A stretch of 64,000 bases of DNA, taken from positions 39,380,995-39,444,994 of the forward strand of contig CP141142.1 of the NCBI GenBank assembly GCA_035235625.1, written 5' to 3'. The stretch is from Saururus chinensis (lineage: Eukaryota; Streptophyta; Magnoliopsida; Piperales; Saururaceae). Each line of letters opens with the position of its first letter. Position 1 is the stretch's first letter. The notes beneath the pieces were generated by a model. That model saw only the letters and a program-made list of their open reading frames with translations, had not been told where the DNA came from and searched no databases. Of the stretch, positions 10,194 to 20,333 are shown piece after piece. The translations under genes were made by a program, and so were the position numbers.

Positions 10194-12092
10194 ATTATAA
10201 ACGGTGGGATCCATTCCATAAGAAGGTTGTCTGAAGCATAAATGTGTTTCATGAGGTAGAGCTTTATAAGCACCATCAAGATCTATAAAAGGGGAATATG
10301 AAATATGTTGAAACTGAGTTTGTAGAACTTGAGACTGAAACACACAATGGGGCAGGTCCATCTAGTCATGAACAGGTAGCTAAGACTTCTTCAAAGATAG
10401 TTCCAAATGCAGATATTGTACCAATTGTTCCATTGTAGACACCTCTTGATTGGACCACCTCTAGGCAGATTAAAAGGGAAATGATATTTAATCCCTCTGA
10501 CCCTGAGAGCACATCTGGTATGAATTCCATATTTGATCATAGTCTGAATTACTTGCTTTTGACTGACAGTGGTGAACTAGAAAGCTTTGAGAAAGCTTGT
10601 AATATAGACACTTCAGTTCAATGGGAGCATGCTATGGAGGATAAAATAGACTCATTTTCATCTAATCAGACTTTGGAGTTAGTTCCCCTACCTTGCTAAA
10701 ACATGAAGTTGATGGAAATAAGTGGTACAAAGCTAGACTCGTTGTCAAGGGCTTTCAGCAGAATGATAAAGTAGATTATACATAGATATTTGTTCCTGTT
10801 GTCATAATTGCTACCATCAGAATGGTGTTGTTCATTGTTGTAGTTGATTATCTTCATTTAGAGCAGTTGGATGTTAAGACAACTTTCTTACATGGCGACT
10901 TGGAAGAGGAGATCTACATGTATCAACCGCAAGATTCTGTGGTAAGAGGAAAGAAGAATTTGGTATGCAGGTTGTCTAAGAGCTTGTATGATCTCAAACA
11001 AGCTCCAAAACAGTGGTACAAGAAATTTGATGGATTTATGCTATCCATTGGATTTTATCATTGCTATATTTCAATCACTGTTGTTATTACAAAAAGGTTG
11101 AAAACTTCTCACTTGCTTTTGCTGTTATATGTGGATGACATGTTGATTGCAGAAGCAGATTATGGTGAGATTGAGATGCTCAAGAGACAGTTATTTTCTA
11201 ATTTCGCAATGAATGATCTTGGACCAGCCAAGTAGATCCTTAGTATGTGAATTGTAACAGATAAAAAGCAGAAAGTGCTAAAATTATCTTAAAAAGAATA
11301 TGTTGAAAAGGTCTTGATGAAGTTCAACATATTGGGTGTCAACCAGTTTGTACCCCCTTGGCAGCTCACTTCAAACTTTTTAGTGAACAGTCTCCTAGTA
11401 CACAGGAGGAAATTATACACATGAACAAAGTTCCTTATACATCTACTATAGGTTCATCGATGTATGCAACCATATGCACTAGACCAGATATAGCTCATAC
11501 TATGAGACATGTTGCAAGGTTTATGGCAAATCCAGGAGAAAAATAGTAGAATGCAGTAAAATGGATTCTTAAATATCTAAAGGGTTCCTTAGGTATGTCT
11601 TTGCACTTTGGTACGAATTCCAGGCTTTACTTGGTTGGATTTGTTGATTTAGATTATGGAGGTAATATAGATTAACAGGAGAAGTACTACAAGTTTTGTC
11701 TTCATATTGGGCAGTGGTGTAGTTGTTTGGTAGTCAAAATTGTAGAAAACTGTGACAAACTCATTTACTGAAGCAAAGTATATTGCAGCTACTGAGGCTT
11801 GCAAAATGATGATGTGGTTAAAAATATTCTTGAAGGAGTTGGATAAACCTCAAGAGAGGTGTGTGCTCTATTGTGATAATAAGAGTACAATAAATGTGAC
11901 AAAGAACAATGTGTTTCATTTTAGAACGAAATATATTGAAATTAAATATCATTTTATGAGAGAACTTGTTGAACAAAAGAAGGATTTCTTGGAGAAGATA
12001 CATGCTAAGGAGAATTCAGATGATATGTTTACTAAGGTGGTGGCGATGGAGAAATTGAGCTTTTGCTCAACCACTATTGATCTTTTATACTA
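10194..12092 (+). pseudogene. Copia reverse transcriptase and RNase H remnant
   Basis: Blocks in order: VVDYLHLEQLDVKTTFLHG (RT), LYDLKQAPKQWYKKFD, LLLLYVDDMLIA (catalytic YVDD), DLGPAK followed by a stop, VPYTSTIGSSMYA, TRPDIAHTMRHVARFM, then the RNase H tail EACKMMMWLKIFL, VLYCDNKSTIN and FHFRTKYIEIKYHF. Stops at 11233, 11248 and 11289 sit where Copia elements have Gln, Arg and Gln. Frameshifts occur around 10700-10800. Confidence 0.85.
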
Positions 12093-12249
12093 GAAGAACA
12101 GTGATGATTGCATAGTTATATTAGATATGAGTTGAATAATTGTCTTGCTTACAATTGGATCTATATTTGAAAATTGATTCGACAAGGATTAGTTTGAGTG
12201 GGAGAATTATTAATGAAGATTTTGAGTAATTAGGTTTCAAGTGGGAGAT

Positions 12250-12787
12250 TGTTGACCGGTGAAACCCAATTACAGGTTAAGTGAAGGGCAATTTGGGCTT
12301 TGTCTCTCATGACCTAAGTTATAAATTAAGAAGCCATCATGTGTGATTGACTTGATGACGTATTCCAAACAAGAGAAGAGAGTTCAAAGCCCCCACAACC
12401 TATAACTGAGAGGTTAACATAGAGCAACATAGAAAGAAAGAAAACAAGAATTTTTAGGAGGAAGAAATTGGAGTTTTCTTCTTGTGTCTTGTGTGAGGAG
12501 CATGTTGAGTGATCGTTATAATTCTCTTGTAATTATTTCTCTATTTAATAGAATTGTGTAATCTCATAAATGCAGGCAACAAGGCCAAACTATGTAATTT
12601 TTTATGTTTTTATTTTACTTTCTTATTGGTGTTTCTAGATTCTTTATTTTATAGTACAAGTAGAGAATAGTAAAATTATACTCTATTTACTTAGAATTAA
12701 AAAATAATATATTCATACTCTATTTAATTAAAATTAAAATATAATAAATATATACACTATTACCCAGGGCTTGTAATTATATTCCAC
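12250..12787 (+). repeat. 3' LTR of the Copia element
   Basis: Begins TGTTGACCGGTGAAAC right after the polypurine tract and matches the 5' LTR. The last part is AT-rich and diverged, so the end is approximate. It lies about 165 bp upstream of small-protein gene 2, occupying the place of that gene's expected promoter. Confidence 0.8.
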
Positions 12788-12825
12788 GAGTATCGTAGTT
12801 GCAGAAAAGTCAAAACTGGCAGGTA

Positions 12826-13985
12826 GAAATTGGAGTCTTCTCCGAGGGACAACCTGATTCAGTAGTGCCTCTTCTGCAGCAGCTCTCCTCTCTTCCATCC
12901 CATCCTCTCTATCTTCTCCACCGCAACTTTTTGTTGCTTCAGGAGCTTCAGGATGTTGTCGACACAAGGGCCGGAGATGTGTCATGAATTGAGCCCGCCA
13001 CCAAAAAAAGCCTGCGGGAACCCGTATCCTAAAAGGGGCCAAATTACAGCCAGAATCCTTGCGGACATGATCAAACTAATGGTCCTGATGATTTCAGATG
13101 AAGAGGGAAGACAGGAAGAGATGGATCGAGAAGCTGTCAGTCCAGCATCCGGGCGCTGAGCTCCTACACTTCTGAAGGTCGCTGAGATGGATTGCGAAGC
13201 TCAAGTCCAGCGTCCCGGAGCATGAATTTGCTACTATTCTTTCAATTTTCTTTGTTGTTTTCTGTGTCTACTGTAAAGTCTTATGACAATTCCATAAGCC
13301 AACTGTAGCAAAGATTTGCAGAGATCCACGAGGACTAGTCACAAAGCGCAAAATCATCTCTACTATGTTGATTGGCTAATGATCGTTTTGCAATCTGGTG
13401 TTAGAAGAATTGTACCATCTGATTCTTAAGCTTTTCTTGGAATTGTTTCTTTTATTTTATTTTTATGGGTTCTTAGGATTGTTCCTTGTTCTTGGCCATT
13501 TATCTTTATAATTTTTGTGTCTCTCGCTGTTGCGGATTTAGTTGTGATTGTTTCCGGGGGCGTCCATGATTGAGCTTAATATCATTCCTTGCTTACCTCG
13601 CTAAAAATTGAAAAAAAAAACTAATATTTTTGTCCTCTTTTTCGGATGCACCAATCCTGCCTGTGCTTTTGCGATTTAATTACTTGAAATTGGGTAGTAT
13701 GATGCTGAATCGCACAGCGTATTCGGATGGAAATTAGAAAGGATCATCACACGGAAAGATGTCACTCTTCTCTAGCCAACTCCTTAACAGTTTACACAGG
13801 ACTATGAACATAGTATATAAAGAAAAAAGCAGTTATACTCGTGAGTTATTTTTTGATGTACCATATTCGGAACCCCGTGTAAGCTGGTCATGGGGCTCTC
13901 TGCTCAAGGAGCCGGATCAAGCTAAGACTAAACACGTCCTTGCAAATTAGTTTTGGAAGGAGATGGATGTTTTCTTGCTTGCTGG
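12826..13985 (+). repeat. Duplicated segment A containing small-protein gene 2
   Basis: Direct repeat of 16378-17812. Similarity starts at 'attggagtcttctcc' and continues through the gene and its 3' flank ('ccaatcctgcctgtgctttt' in both) to about 'tttcttgcttg'. The copies differ by substitutions and indels, and segment B has gained the G-rich repeat. Segment A lacks the promoter and most of the leader present before segment B. Confidence 0.85.
12953..13159 (+). CDS. Small basic protein, family copy 2 (68 aa), promoter lost
   Basis: The product reads MLSTQGPEMCHELSPPPKK, then GNPYPKRGQITARILADMIK and an acidic-basic tail ending SPASGR. It shares the family core with copies 1, 3 and 4 and is about 90% identical to copy 3 by eye. 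The tail is out of frame relative to copy 4: in another frame the following bases read SSYTSEGR, equivalent to the NYTSEGQSDA end of copy 4. The upstream homology to copy 3 stops at about 12826, where the Copia LTR flank begins, so the TATA box and most of the leader are missing. It may be silent or driven from the LTR. Confidence 0.45.
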   Translation: MLSTQGPEMCHELSPPPKKACGNPYPKRGQITARILADMIKLMVLMISDEEGRQEEMDREAVSPASGR

Positions 13986-13989
13986 TGTG

Positions 13990-14260
13990 AATGTGCGATG
14001 TTTTCTTAGGCTCCCCAGACCCCCTTGCGGCGGAACTCTCGTACTCTTTGCGGCGGATCCCCTCCTGGGTTCGGCCTAGCAGCTCCCTGCCCGCGAAGGC
14101 CCAGCACTCGAGAATCGGGTGGATCGTGAACAGCATCCAGACCCAGCATGAACTTGCAACCCCGGATGAGGCACTCGATGACCAGCTACACGACCTCAAG
14201 AACAGCCCACCGGCCGATCAAAGGAGCCAGATCAGGGCCCTCCCCGGAGCCTGAGTTCCT
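13990..14260 (-). pseudogene. Unidentified GC-rich captured fragment, copy 1
   Basis: GC-rich sequence unlike its surroundings. The minus strand contains LVIECLIRGCKFMLGLD near 14195-14145, after an in-frame stop. A direct-repeat counterpart at 14600-14940 reads LAIECLVRGCKIMLAL, so the same source sequence was captured twice. Source gene not identified. The insertion interrupts sequence right after the end of duplicated segment A. Confidence 0.4.
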
Positions 14261-14610
14261 CGACCTCTCCCAGGCCTTCAGCAACTTCTCTGCTTACAGC
14301 AGCGACATCTCCGGGGAGCTCGAGCGCTTGGCCTCCCTCCCCGCCTCCCCCTGTCATGATCCGTCCAAACACTTTAACCATGACTCTATCTTCCCCCAAG
14401 TCTTCTGATTTCTGTAATGGCGTCTCCCTCGAGAACGGAGGACCTCGACTCCCTGGTCCAGATCTGCATCCAGCGCCTCCAGTTTCCCTCGATCCATGAC
14501 CAGCGGTCCGCCGCTGCGAAATTGCGGCTCCTCGCAAAGAATCGGGCTGAAAACCGGGCCCTGTCGGCTCCTCTGGCGCCATCCCTAAACCGCTACTCTT
14601 GAGGGCGAGT
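14252..14610 (+). pseudogene. U-box/ARM-repeat protein (PUB) fragment
   Basis: The plus strand encodes FLDLSQAFSNFSAYSSDISG then ELERLASLPAS. After a short unrelated gap it continues with SLVQICIQRLQ and DQRSAAAKLRLLAKNRAENR, then, after a frameshift, GSSGAIPKPLLL. The order matches the N-terminal linker and first ARM repeat of plant U-box E3 ligases of the PUB4/PUB45 type (LLAKxxxxNRxLIGxSGAIP). It lacks the U-box and most ARM repeats and carries frameshifts. It is a captured piece, not a gene. The 191-aa antisense ORF is only in part the real fragment frame. Confidence 0.6.
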
Positions 14611-14945
14611 AGCTTCGCCGCGAGGTTGGGCTGGCCCAGAGCCAGCATGATCTTGCAACCCCGTACGAGGCACTCGATGGCCAGGCCAACTTTGGACGCG
14701 AACGCCTCTGACCTGCGCCAAGCCGCGAGGCGCGGCAGCAGCCTGGACTCGCTAGTCAGGCTCACCACCGGCGAGGGCTCGCTAGAGCTCCGCCGGTTGC
14801 GATCCATGACGTCGTCTGACTGGCCTGGATCGGTGATGGGGACCGTGCCCTGGTGGTCTTCCTCGCAGATGGCGGCGATGAGCTCCGCACAGTTAATGTA
14901 CGGCCTAGTTCGGACAGCACGAGAGCGACAAAGCGTAAAGTGACC
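14600..14945 (-). pseudogene. Unidentified GC-rich captured fragment, copy 2
   Basis: The minus strand reads LIAAICEEDHQGTVP, then SRLLPRLAAWRRSEAF and LAIECLVRGCKIMLALGQP. It shares a 40-bp block with 14145-14205 in the same direction. I do not recognise the source family. Confidence 0.4.
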
Positions 14946-14984
14946 TCTTCTTCCAGACCCCTTCGATTTGCTTTGCCACCGGGT

Positions 14985-15320
14985 TGGGTTCGAGTTGAGT
15001 TTTGTTAAACCCGAATTGTGACCTAAATTCGACCCGACCTGACTCGAACCCGACCCGTTTAACCCGAATAGATTAAAAAAATAAAAAATATATATATTAT
15101 TATTATTATTATTATTTTAATTTTTTTAAAAAAATAATATTAAAAAATATATAAAAAATATAAATTTTATATTTATATTTATATTTAGGTCGGGTCGAGT
15201 TTTAGTAATCTAACCTAACCCGACCTATTAGGGTTATTTTTTAAAATTAAACCCAACCTGTTAAACCCGACCCATTAAGGTCGGGTCGGGTTTACTATTT
15301 ACTTGACCCGAGTAGCATTC
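14985..15320. repeat. GGGTCGGGTTT-type repeat block
   Basis: Repeated forms of 'cgacccgacctgactcg', 'ggtcgggtcgggttt' and 'aacccgacctattag' on both strands flank an AT-only core (15065-15185). The inverted arrangement suggests a MITE-like non-autonomous element inserted among the captured fragments. A related 'ggtcggggcgagttta' appears near 18610. Confidence 0.45.
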
Positions 15321-15334
15321 CTATAGCTACCGTA

Positions 15335-15640
15335 TCCGGTTCATCGGCTACGATGACCAGAGCATGGTCATCTACGATTTGGGCATGTCTACCTGCACCG
15401 TACTGCAGCTGCACCGAGACTTTGCCATGTCCGACCTCTAGTGGGTCATGATCCCATTCTCAACCATTACAGGTCCCTCTGCTTCAACGTCTTTGGCCAT
15501 TCCTGTGACGAGTTCTATGGCGGGTGCGCCCTTTCGAGTCTTCCGAGCTCTACAACACGGATAGCATGAAGGACGTTAGCCCACTGGACTGGTCCTATGG
15601 CATATAGCTCTCCTACACCGTCCTAATGCTCCACCAAATT
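15335..15640 (+). pseudogene. GC-rich captured fragment, possibly receptor-kinase ectodomain
   Basis: The plus strand reads RFIGYDDQSMVIYDLGMSTC, then LQLHRDFAMSDL before a stop. A shifted frame gives CFNVFGHSCDEFYGGCAL and MKDVSPLDWSYGI. The Cys spacing faintly recalls the extracellular region of wall-associated or LRK10-like kinases, but I cannot confirm this. Stops and frameshifts show it is not functional. Confidence 0.3.
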
Positions 15641-16235
15641 AGATTCTTAGAGCTAAAAAGCTAAGCTTATGTAGAATATGAGGAATAAGAAAACAGATTA
15701 ATATAAAATGGTATATTTTTAGAACTATTAATATAAGACGGAGCGAGTATTAATTTATATAATTATAAAACTTACCAAATATAACTTCACATGCCCTAAC
15801 AAAATTAAACTAATATAATATATATAATTAATTTGTAATAGAAAAAACTTTGACGAAGTAAATCGAAAGCTATCTTTCAAAGTTATACGAGCCATCTTAA
15901 TTAAAATTATTTAGGTCTTTTAAATTTATAACGTTTAGGGATAAGTAAATATATTTATACTAAGTAGTCTAGATAAGTTTTCTTCTTCCATTATTTAGAC
16001 CGATCTCTAGCCTCCATAAAAGCTTTTGCTAAACCTTCAATGTGGCCCACATCACAATTCCTAGACTGGGATTTGTTTCTTAAATTTATTACTTCAACTG
16101 GTTTGTATACTGCTGACCGGAGAGACGAGTAAACGAGAGCAGCAGCTTGTTCACCACTCTAAAATATCATTTATCTAATTAGCATGCCTTTAAAAATAGA
16201 GCCTTGCTGGCTAAGGAAGCCCCCTTTCGTCTGTG
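15641..16235. other. Intergenic; MITE relic then promoter region of copy 3
   Basis: A Stowaway-like end (GACGGAGCGAGTA) finishes at 15749. From about 16090 the sequence aligns with 19840-19975 upstream of copy 4 ('ctgaccggagagacgagtaa' versus 'ctgaccggagggacaagtaa'), so this is conserved promoter sequence. Confidence 0.55.
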
Positions 16236-16241
16236 TATAAA
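16236..16241 (+). promoter_or_regulatory. TATA box of small-protein gene 3
   Basis: TATAAA in ctgtgtataaactg, followed by a leader beginning ctctcactcc. The leader block 'gcctctgcaaattctgca' is shared with copy 4. Confidence 0.7.
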
Positions 16242-16492
16242 CTGCTCTCACTCCTCCTTTCTTCGTCACTGAAATCATTTAGCTTCTCCTCTCCTCTTCC
16301 TCATCCCTCTGCTTCTTCGAAGCCTCTGCAAATTCTGCAATTTCCCTTTTCTGGACCATAAAGAATTCTGCCAGAAAATTGGAGTCTTCTCCAGGGGACA
16401 ACCTGATTCAGTATTACCTCTTCTGCAGGAGCTCTCTTCTCTTCCATCCCGTCCTCTCTTTCTTTTCCACTACAATCTTCTGTAGCTTCAGG

Positions 16493-16699
16493 ATGTTGTC
16501 GACACAAGGGCCGGAGATGTGTCATGAATTGAGCCCGCCACCAAAGAAAGCACGCGGGAACCCGTATCCTAAAAGGGGCCAAATTACAACCAGAATCCTT
16601 GCGGACATGATCAAACTGGTGGTCCTGATGATTTCAAATGAAGAGGGAAGACAGGAAGAGATGGATCGAGAAGCTGTAAATCCAGCATCCGGGCGTTGA
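16493..16699 (+). CDS. Small basic protein, family copy 3 (68 aa)
   Basis: The product starts MLSTQGPEMCHELSPPPKK and has the core GNPYPKRGQITTRILADMIK and tail NPASGR. I chose the ATG at 16493 because homology to copy 2 supports the protein from there; the upstream in-frame ATG at 16379 lies in leader sequence shared with the non-coding leader of copy 4. Promoter, TATA box and leader match copy 4. The C-terminal tail is frameshifted relative to copy 4 (the alternative frame gives STYTSEG). Function unknown. Confidence 0.55.
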   Translation: MLSTQGPEMCHELSPPPKKARGNPYPKRGQITTRILADMIKLVVLMISNEEGRQEEMDREAVNPASGR

Positions 16700-17352
16700 G
16701 CACCTACACTTCTGAAGGTTGTCGAGATGGATTGCGAAACTCAAGCCCAGCATCCGGGAGCATGAATTTGCTACTACTTTCAATTTCCCCCACTTCTTTG
16801 ATGTTTTCTGTGTGTCTTCTGCAAAGTCTTATGGCAATCCCATAAGCCAACTGTAGCAAAGAATTTGCACAGATCCACAAGGATTGGTCACAAAGGTGCA
16901 AAATCAACTCTACTATGTTGATTGGCTAATAATCGTTTTGCAATCTGGTGTTGAAAGAATTGTGCCATCCGATCTTTTGCTGTTTGTGGGTTTAATTGTG
17001 ATTGTTCATCTGGGGAGGGCTGTTTATAATGTCCTTTCCTTGCTTACCTCGCTAAAAATTGAAAGATAGAAAAAAACTAATATTTTTGTTCTCTTTTTCG
17101 GATGCACCAATCCTGCCTGTGCTTTTGCCATTTAATTCCTTGAAATTGGGTAGTTTGATGCTGAATCCCACAGCCTATTCGGATGGAAATTAGAAAATTA
17201 TCAGTTCGCTTCGTTGTAATTGCACAGGATGTCCTTAATTGCAGCTCCATAGATAGAGAGATCTAGAGATGCTTGATACTTGGGTCTTTTTCATCAAGTA
17301 GCTGAAATATTTTTTTCATGTTAATCTCATGATTAATATTGGCAATTAGTTT

Positions 17353-17443
17353 GGGGGGAAGGGGAAGGGGAAGGGGAAGGGAGGGGAAGGGGAAGGGGAA
17401 GGGAGGGGAAGGGGAAGGGGAAGGGGAAGGGGAAGAGGGAGGA
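17353..17443 (+). repeat. GGGGAA minisatellite, G-quadruplex-prone
   Basis: About 14 runs of three to six G separated by AA or A, all on the plus strand. The ORF on the minus strand (PSPSPSP, PLPLPLP) is a by-product. It lies in the 3' flank of copy 3 and is absent from the homologous flank of copy 2, so it expanded after the duplication. Confidence 0.85.
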
Positions 17444-17812
17444 TGATTTCCGTTAGCAATGTTATTGATGCTTATGTTAAATGAATTCGCGTGGTTTGAT
17501 ATGTTGAATAATGAGTTAGCATCGACAATATACAAGGAGACACCTGACAAGATTTTAAGACTTTAGAAAATTGTCATGGTTAGACAAGGAAGATATTAAA
17601 TAGATATGAATTACCTTAAGTTGTGGTTGCACTGAGTGTGCATGATTGGAACACAAGAATAAGTCGGTCTTGCAGATGTAACTCTTCTCTTGCCAACCCC
17701 GTGAACAGCTTGCATAGGGCGGCTATGAAGAAGTTGTACATAGATGGCTCTGCCCGATTAGGCTAGACATGTCCTTTCAAATTGGTTTTGGTGGTTTTAG
17801 AAGGAGATAGAC

Positions 17813-19973
17813 GTAATTGGGTGTTTTTCAACACATTTTAAATTACAAGAATAAGGTATATATTTAACCCAAAGAGTTGTGAATGAGTATACACAATTAT
17901 GTGAAATTTGTGACTTAATGGCCATGAGAAACCTTAACCCTTGTCGCTGGGCAATGAGAACCAAACCGGTTCACCTAAGTTTTCCACCTCGTCTTTTGAG
18001 TCTGTAGAGCCACACACGATTGGACTGCCTGTGGCCCACCTCCCACAAGGGGACAGACTGGATCCTGGTCCAGCTCAGTGATATTTACGATAGTGTCAGT
18101 ACGCTAATATGTGATAGCCTATTGATCTCATGGCTGAGCTCATACTTTTCAAGGAATATTAAATTATTATTATTTAATTGGAAGGTTACACCAGGCCGAG
18201 CATTAATATATTCCCTTCGTTTTAAAATAAGTATCTTATTTTTAAAAAAAATTTAATTTATTTTTAAAAATTAAATAGAACACTTATTTTAAAATAAAAT
18301 AATAATTTTACAGGCGGCTACATGACCTTTTCTTTTTGGGACTCTACAACTCGGACGGGGAGTATCACTTCGATTGGGCTTAGAGACATCATCTATTAAT
18401 TTGTGATTTTATGTGCAACCTGTCACCTACTAAAGTTATAAACATTAATTTTTTATAATTTATATTTTGATAATAACTATTAAAACTTTTTTATGAATAA
18501 GAGATAAACTAAATAATTATTTAAAATTCTATATCTTTTTTTATGTTTAAGTGGGCTTTAAAAAATAAATTAATATAGGTAAGTTTGTGTTCATGTTTGA
18601 TATATTTAGGTCGGGGCGAGTTTAGGTTATCATTTCTTAAAGAGTAGTGTTTTATGGTCATACACATTGTAGTTCATGTATTAATGAAGTTTAACATACA
18701 TATATATCTTCTATGAGCATATTTTATACATATTCGAGATATGACTGAAATCATGTTGGGCTAGCCTTAGTTAGGCCCTAATTTGGCCCTAACCTTAGGC
18801 ATACTTTTAAAAGTTTGGTCTTAGCCTAGCCCTAGCAGGTCATATGCTTTTCTTTAAAAAAATAATTAATAAAAAAATTTGTAACCCTTAAATAGAGTCT
18901 TGCTAATTAACCTAGAAAACACAAGATGATAAGCCGTTGGCCTTTAGGTGGGATGCATCACAGTCAACAACTCAACTGATAACTTGTAAGCTTGAATTCT
19001 CTTAAACTTACTCAAAATATATAACTTTCACCCTTTTTCTTTTCCTTTTAAACTTAAAAATATTTTTAATACTTAAAAAATGGGCGAATGGGCATGTAAA
19101 CTTTTTGCTCCCATTTGGCCCGACCCTATTTAAATCTAGCTGAAAATTTTCGCTTTTATAACAAAAGCATCTCAATCACTCAGTAATTGCATGCTAATTA
19201 ATTAATTAATTCACCATCATTGTTCCCCATAAAGCTAGCACCAACAACTCAGCGGCCAATCATTTTTTATTAAGGCTTTTTAGAACTTCCTTTTTGTGAA
19301 TTGTGAGTCCTCTATGAAGGGAGTTTCCTTTTTTTCCTCCGGTTGTGTGATACTCCTTTCGTCCCATAACGTGTCTTATTTGAATAAACTAGTTTAGTAC
19401 ATTTTAAAAATTTAAATAAGACATTTATTATAGAACAGACGGAATATAAATAAGAACTGTTCAAGGGAAAAAAAAGTCCAGCTCAATTTAAAACTGGGAG
19501 TGGATAAGAACACTGATAGAGCTGATTGACTGATGAGGCTTTCCTCCTCATCCGGCTGATTTCTGTCAGTCCGATATCATCCAATGGCAAGCGAAGCTAA
19601 TCAACGAAAAAAGAACTTAGCAAAATTTCCAGCTACAGACGAACAAAGCTTGGGACTTGGAGCTTCTAGACGCAAGTAATTGAATAGCACCAATCTGCCC
19701 CTGTTCTTGTTGCCCTAATGGAGCTACTGTCCTTGGTAGTTAAGTAATTGAACTGCAAAACTTCTAGAGACAATTGGATCAGTACCAAGCAGCCTGCGAT
19801 TTGTCTCTCTCATCCAAAGTTTAGTACGTCAACTGGATTGTATATTGCTGACCGGAGGGACAAGTAAACGAGAGCAACAGCTTATTCACCACTGTAAATT
19901 TTCAGATTCTCTTAATCTCATTACCATGCCAAAATGGATCCTTGCTCGCCAAGGAAGGCCCTTTTCGTCTGTA
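17813..19973. other. Intergenic, repeat debris and promoter of copy 4
   Basis: Contains MITEs near 18209-18306 and at 19351-19446, degenerate sequence near 18340 reading LYNSDGEYHFDW (possibly related to the fragment at 15560), and AT-rich filler. From about 19830 it is the conserved promoter of copy 4. Confidence 0.45.
19351..19446. mobile_element. Stowaway-type MITE
   Basis: Starts TACTCCTTTCGTCCC and ends CAGACGGAATA, with internal arms gtgtcttatttgaat and atttaaataagacat. Non-coding. A similar but less regular element spans about 18209-18306. Confidence 0.55.
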
Positions 19974-19979
19974 TATAAA
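19974..19979 (+). promoter_or_regulatory. TATA box of small-protein gene 4
   Basis: TATAAA in ctgtatataaaccgac. The region 19830-20100 aligns with the promoter and leader of copy 3. Confidence 0.7.
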
Positions 19980-20111
19980 CCGACTACTCTCTCACTCCCC
20001 TTTCTTCTTCACTGAAAACTTTTAGCTTCTCCTCTCCTCCTCCCTCTTCTTCTTCAAAGCCTCTGCAAATTCTGCAGCTTCCCTCTTCTGGACCAAAAAT
20101 AATTCGAAGAA

Positions 20112-20333
20112 ATGTCTATGGAATACATCCCCCGAAAGAAAGCAGCCGGGAACCCATATCCTAGACGGGGCCAGGTGAAGGCCAGAATTTTTGGATCCAT
20201 CATCAAATCAGTCGCTGCACTGGCTACCAAAACACAGCGAAAGGAGAAGGGAAGAGGAGATGGGCAGGGGAGCTCAGCCTCCACCACCCCGCCGCCGAGC
20301 AACTACACCTCGGAAGGCCAATCCGACGCCTGA
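20112..20333 (+). CDS. Small basic protein, family copy 4 (73 aa)
   Basis: The product begins MSMEYIPRKKAAGNPYPRRG and continues QVKARIFGSIIKSVAALATK, then a basic stretch (KEKGRGDGQG) and a Ser/Thr/Pro tail ending NYTSEGQSDA. A second ATG two codons in could also serve. It has the complete promoter, TATA box and leader and an undisturbed C-terminus, so it is the best candidate for a functional member. No signal peptide or membrane span. Family unknown to me. The invariant core GNPYPxRGQ followed by an amphipathic helix is its diagnostic feature. Confidence 0.65.
   Translation: MSMEYIPRKKAAGNPYPRRGQVKARIFGSIIKSVAALATKTQRKEKGRGDGQGSSASTTPPPSNYTSEGQSDA

Larger units (their letters stand above)
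5654..12787 (+). mobile_element. Decayed Ty1/Copia LTR retrotransposon (Tnt1/Tork-like)
   Basis: Two direct LTRs (about 5654-6179 and 12250-12787) flank gag, integrase, reverse transcriptase and RNase H remnants in Copia order. A polypurine tract (aagtgggagat) sits immediately before the 3' LTR, and a degenerate primer-binding site (ttggcattggaac) follows the 5' LTR. The frame carries many stops, most of which replace conserved Gln, Arg or Trp codons, so the element is dead. A 1.96-kb solo LTR is inserted between integrase and RT. The 3' LTR ends against the truncated 5' flank of small-protein gene 2. Target duplication is not clean. Confidence 0.88.
16378..17812 (+). repeat. Duplicated segment B containing small-protein gene 3
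   Basis: Direct partner of 12826-13985. It is longer than A because it contains the GGGGAA minisatellite (17353-17443) and neighbouring sequence. Homology resumes around 17640-17812. Confidence 0.8.

Noticed and set aside
14232..14807. 191-aa antisense ORF in the captured-fragment cluster
   Set aside because: It runs through the U-box fragment in the wrong sense and only in part follows a plausible fragment frame; the length is due to high GC.
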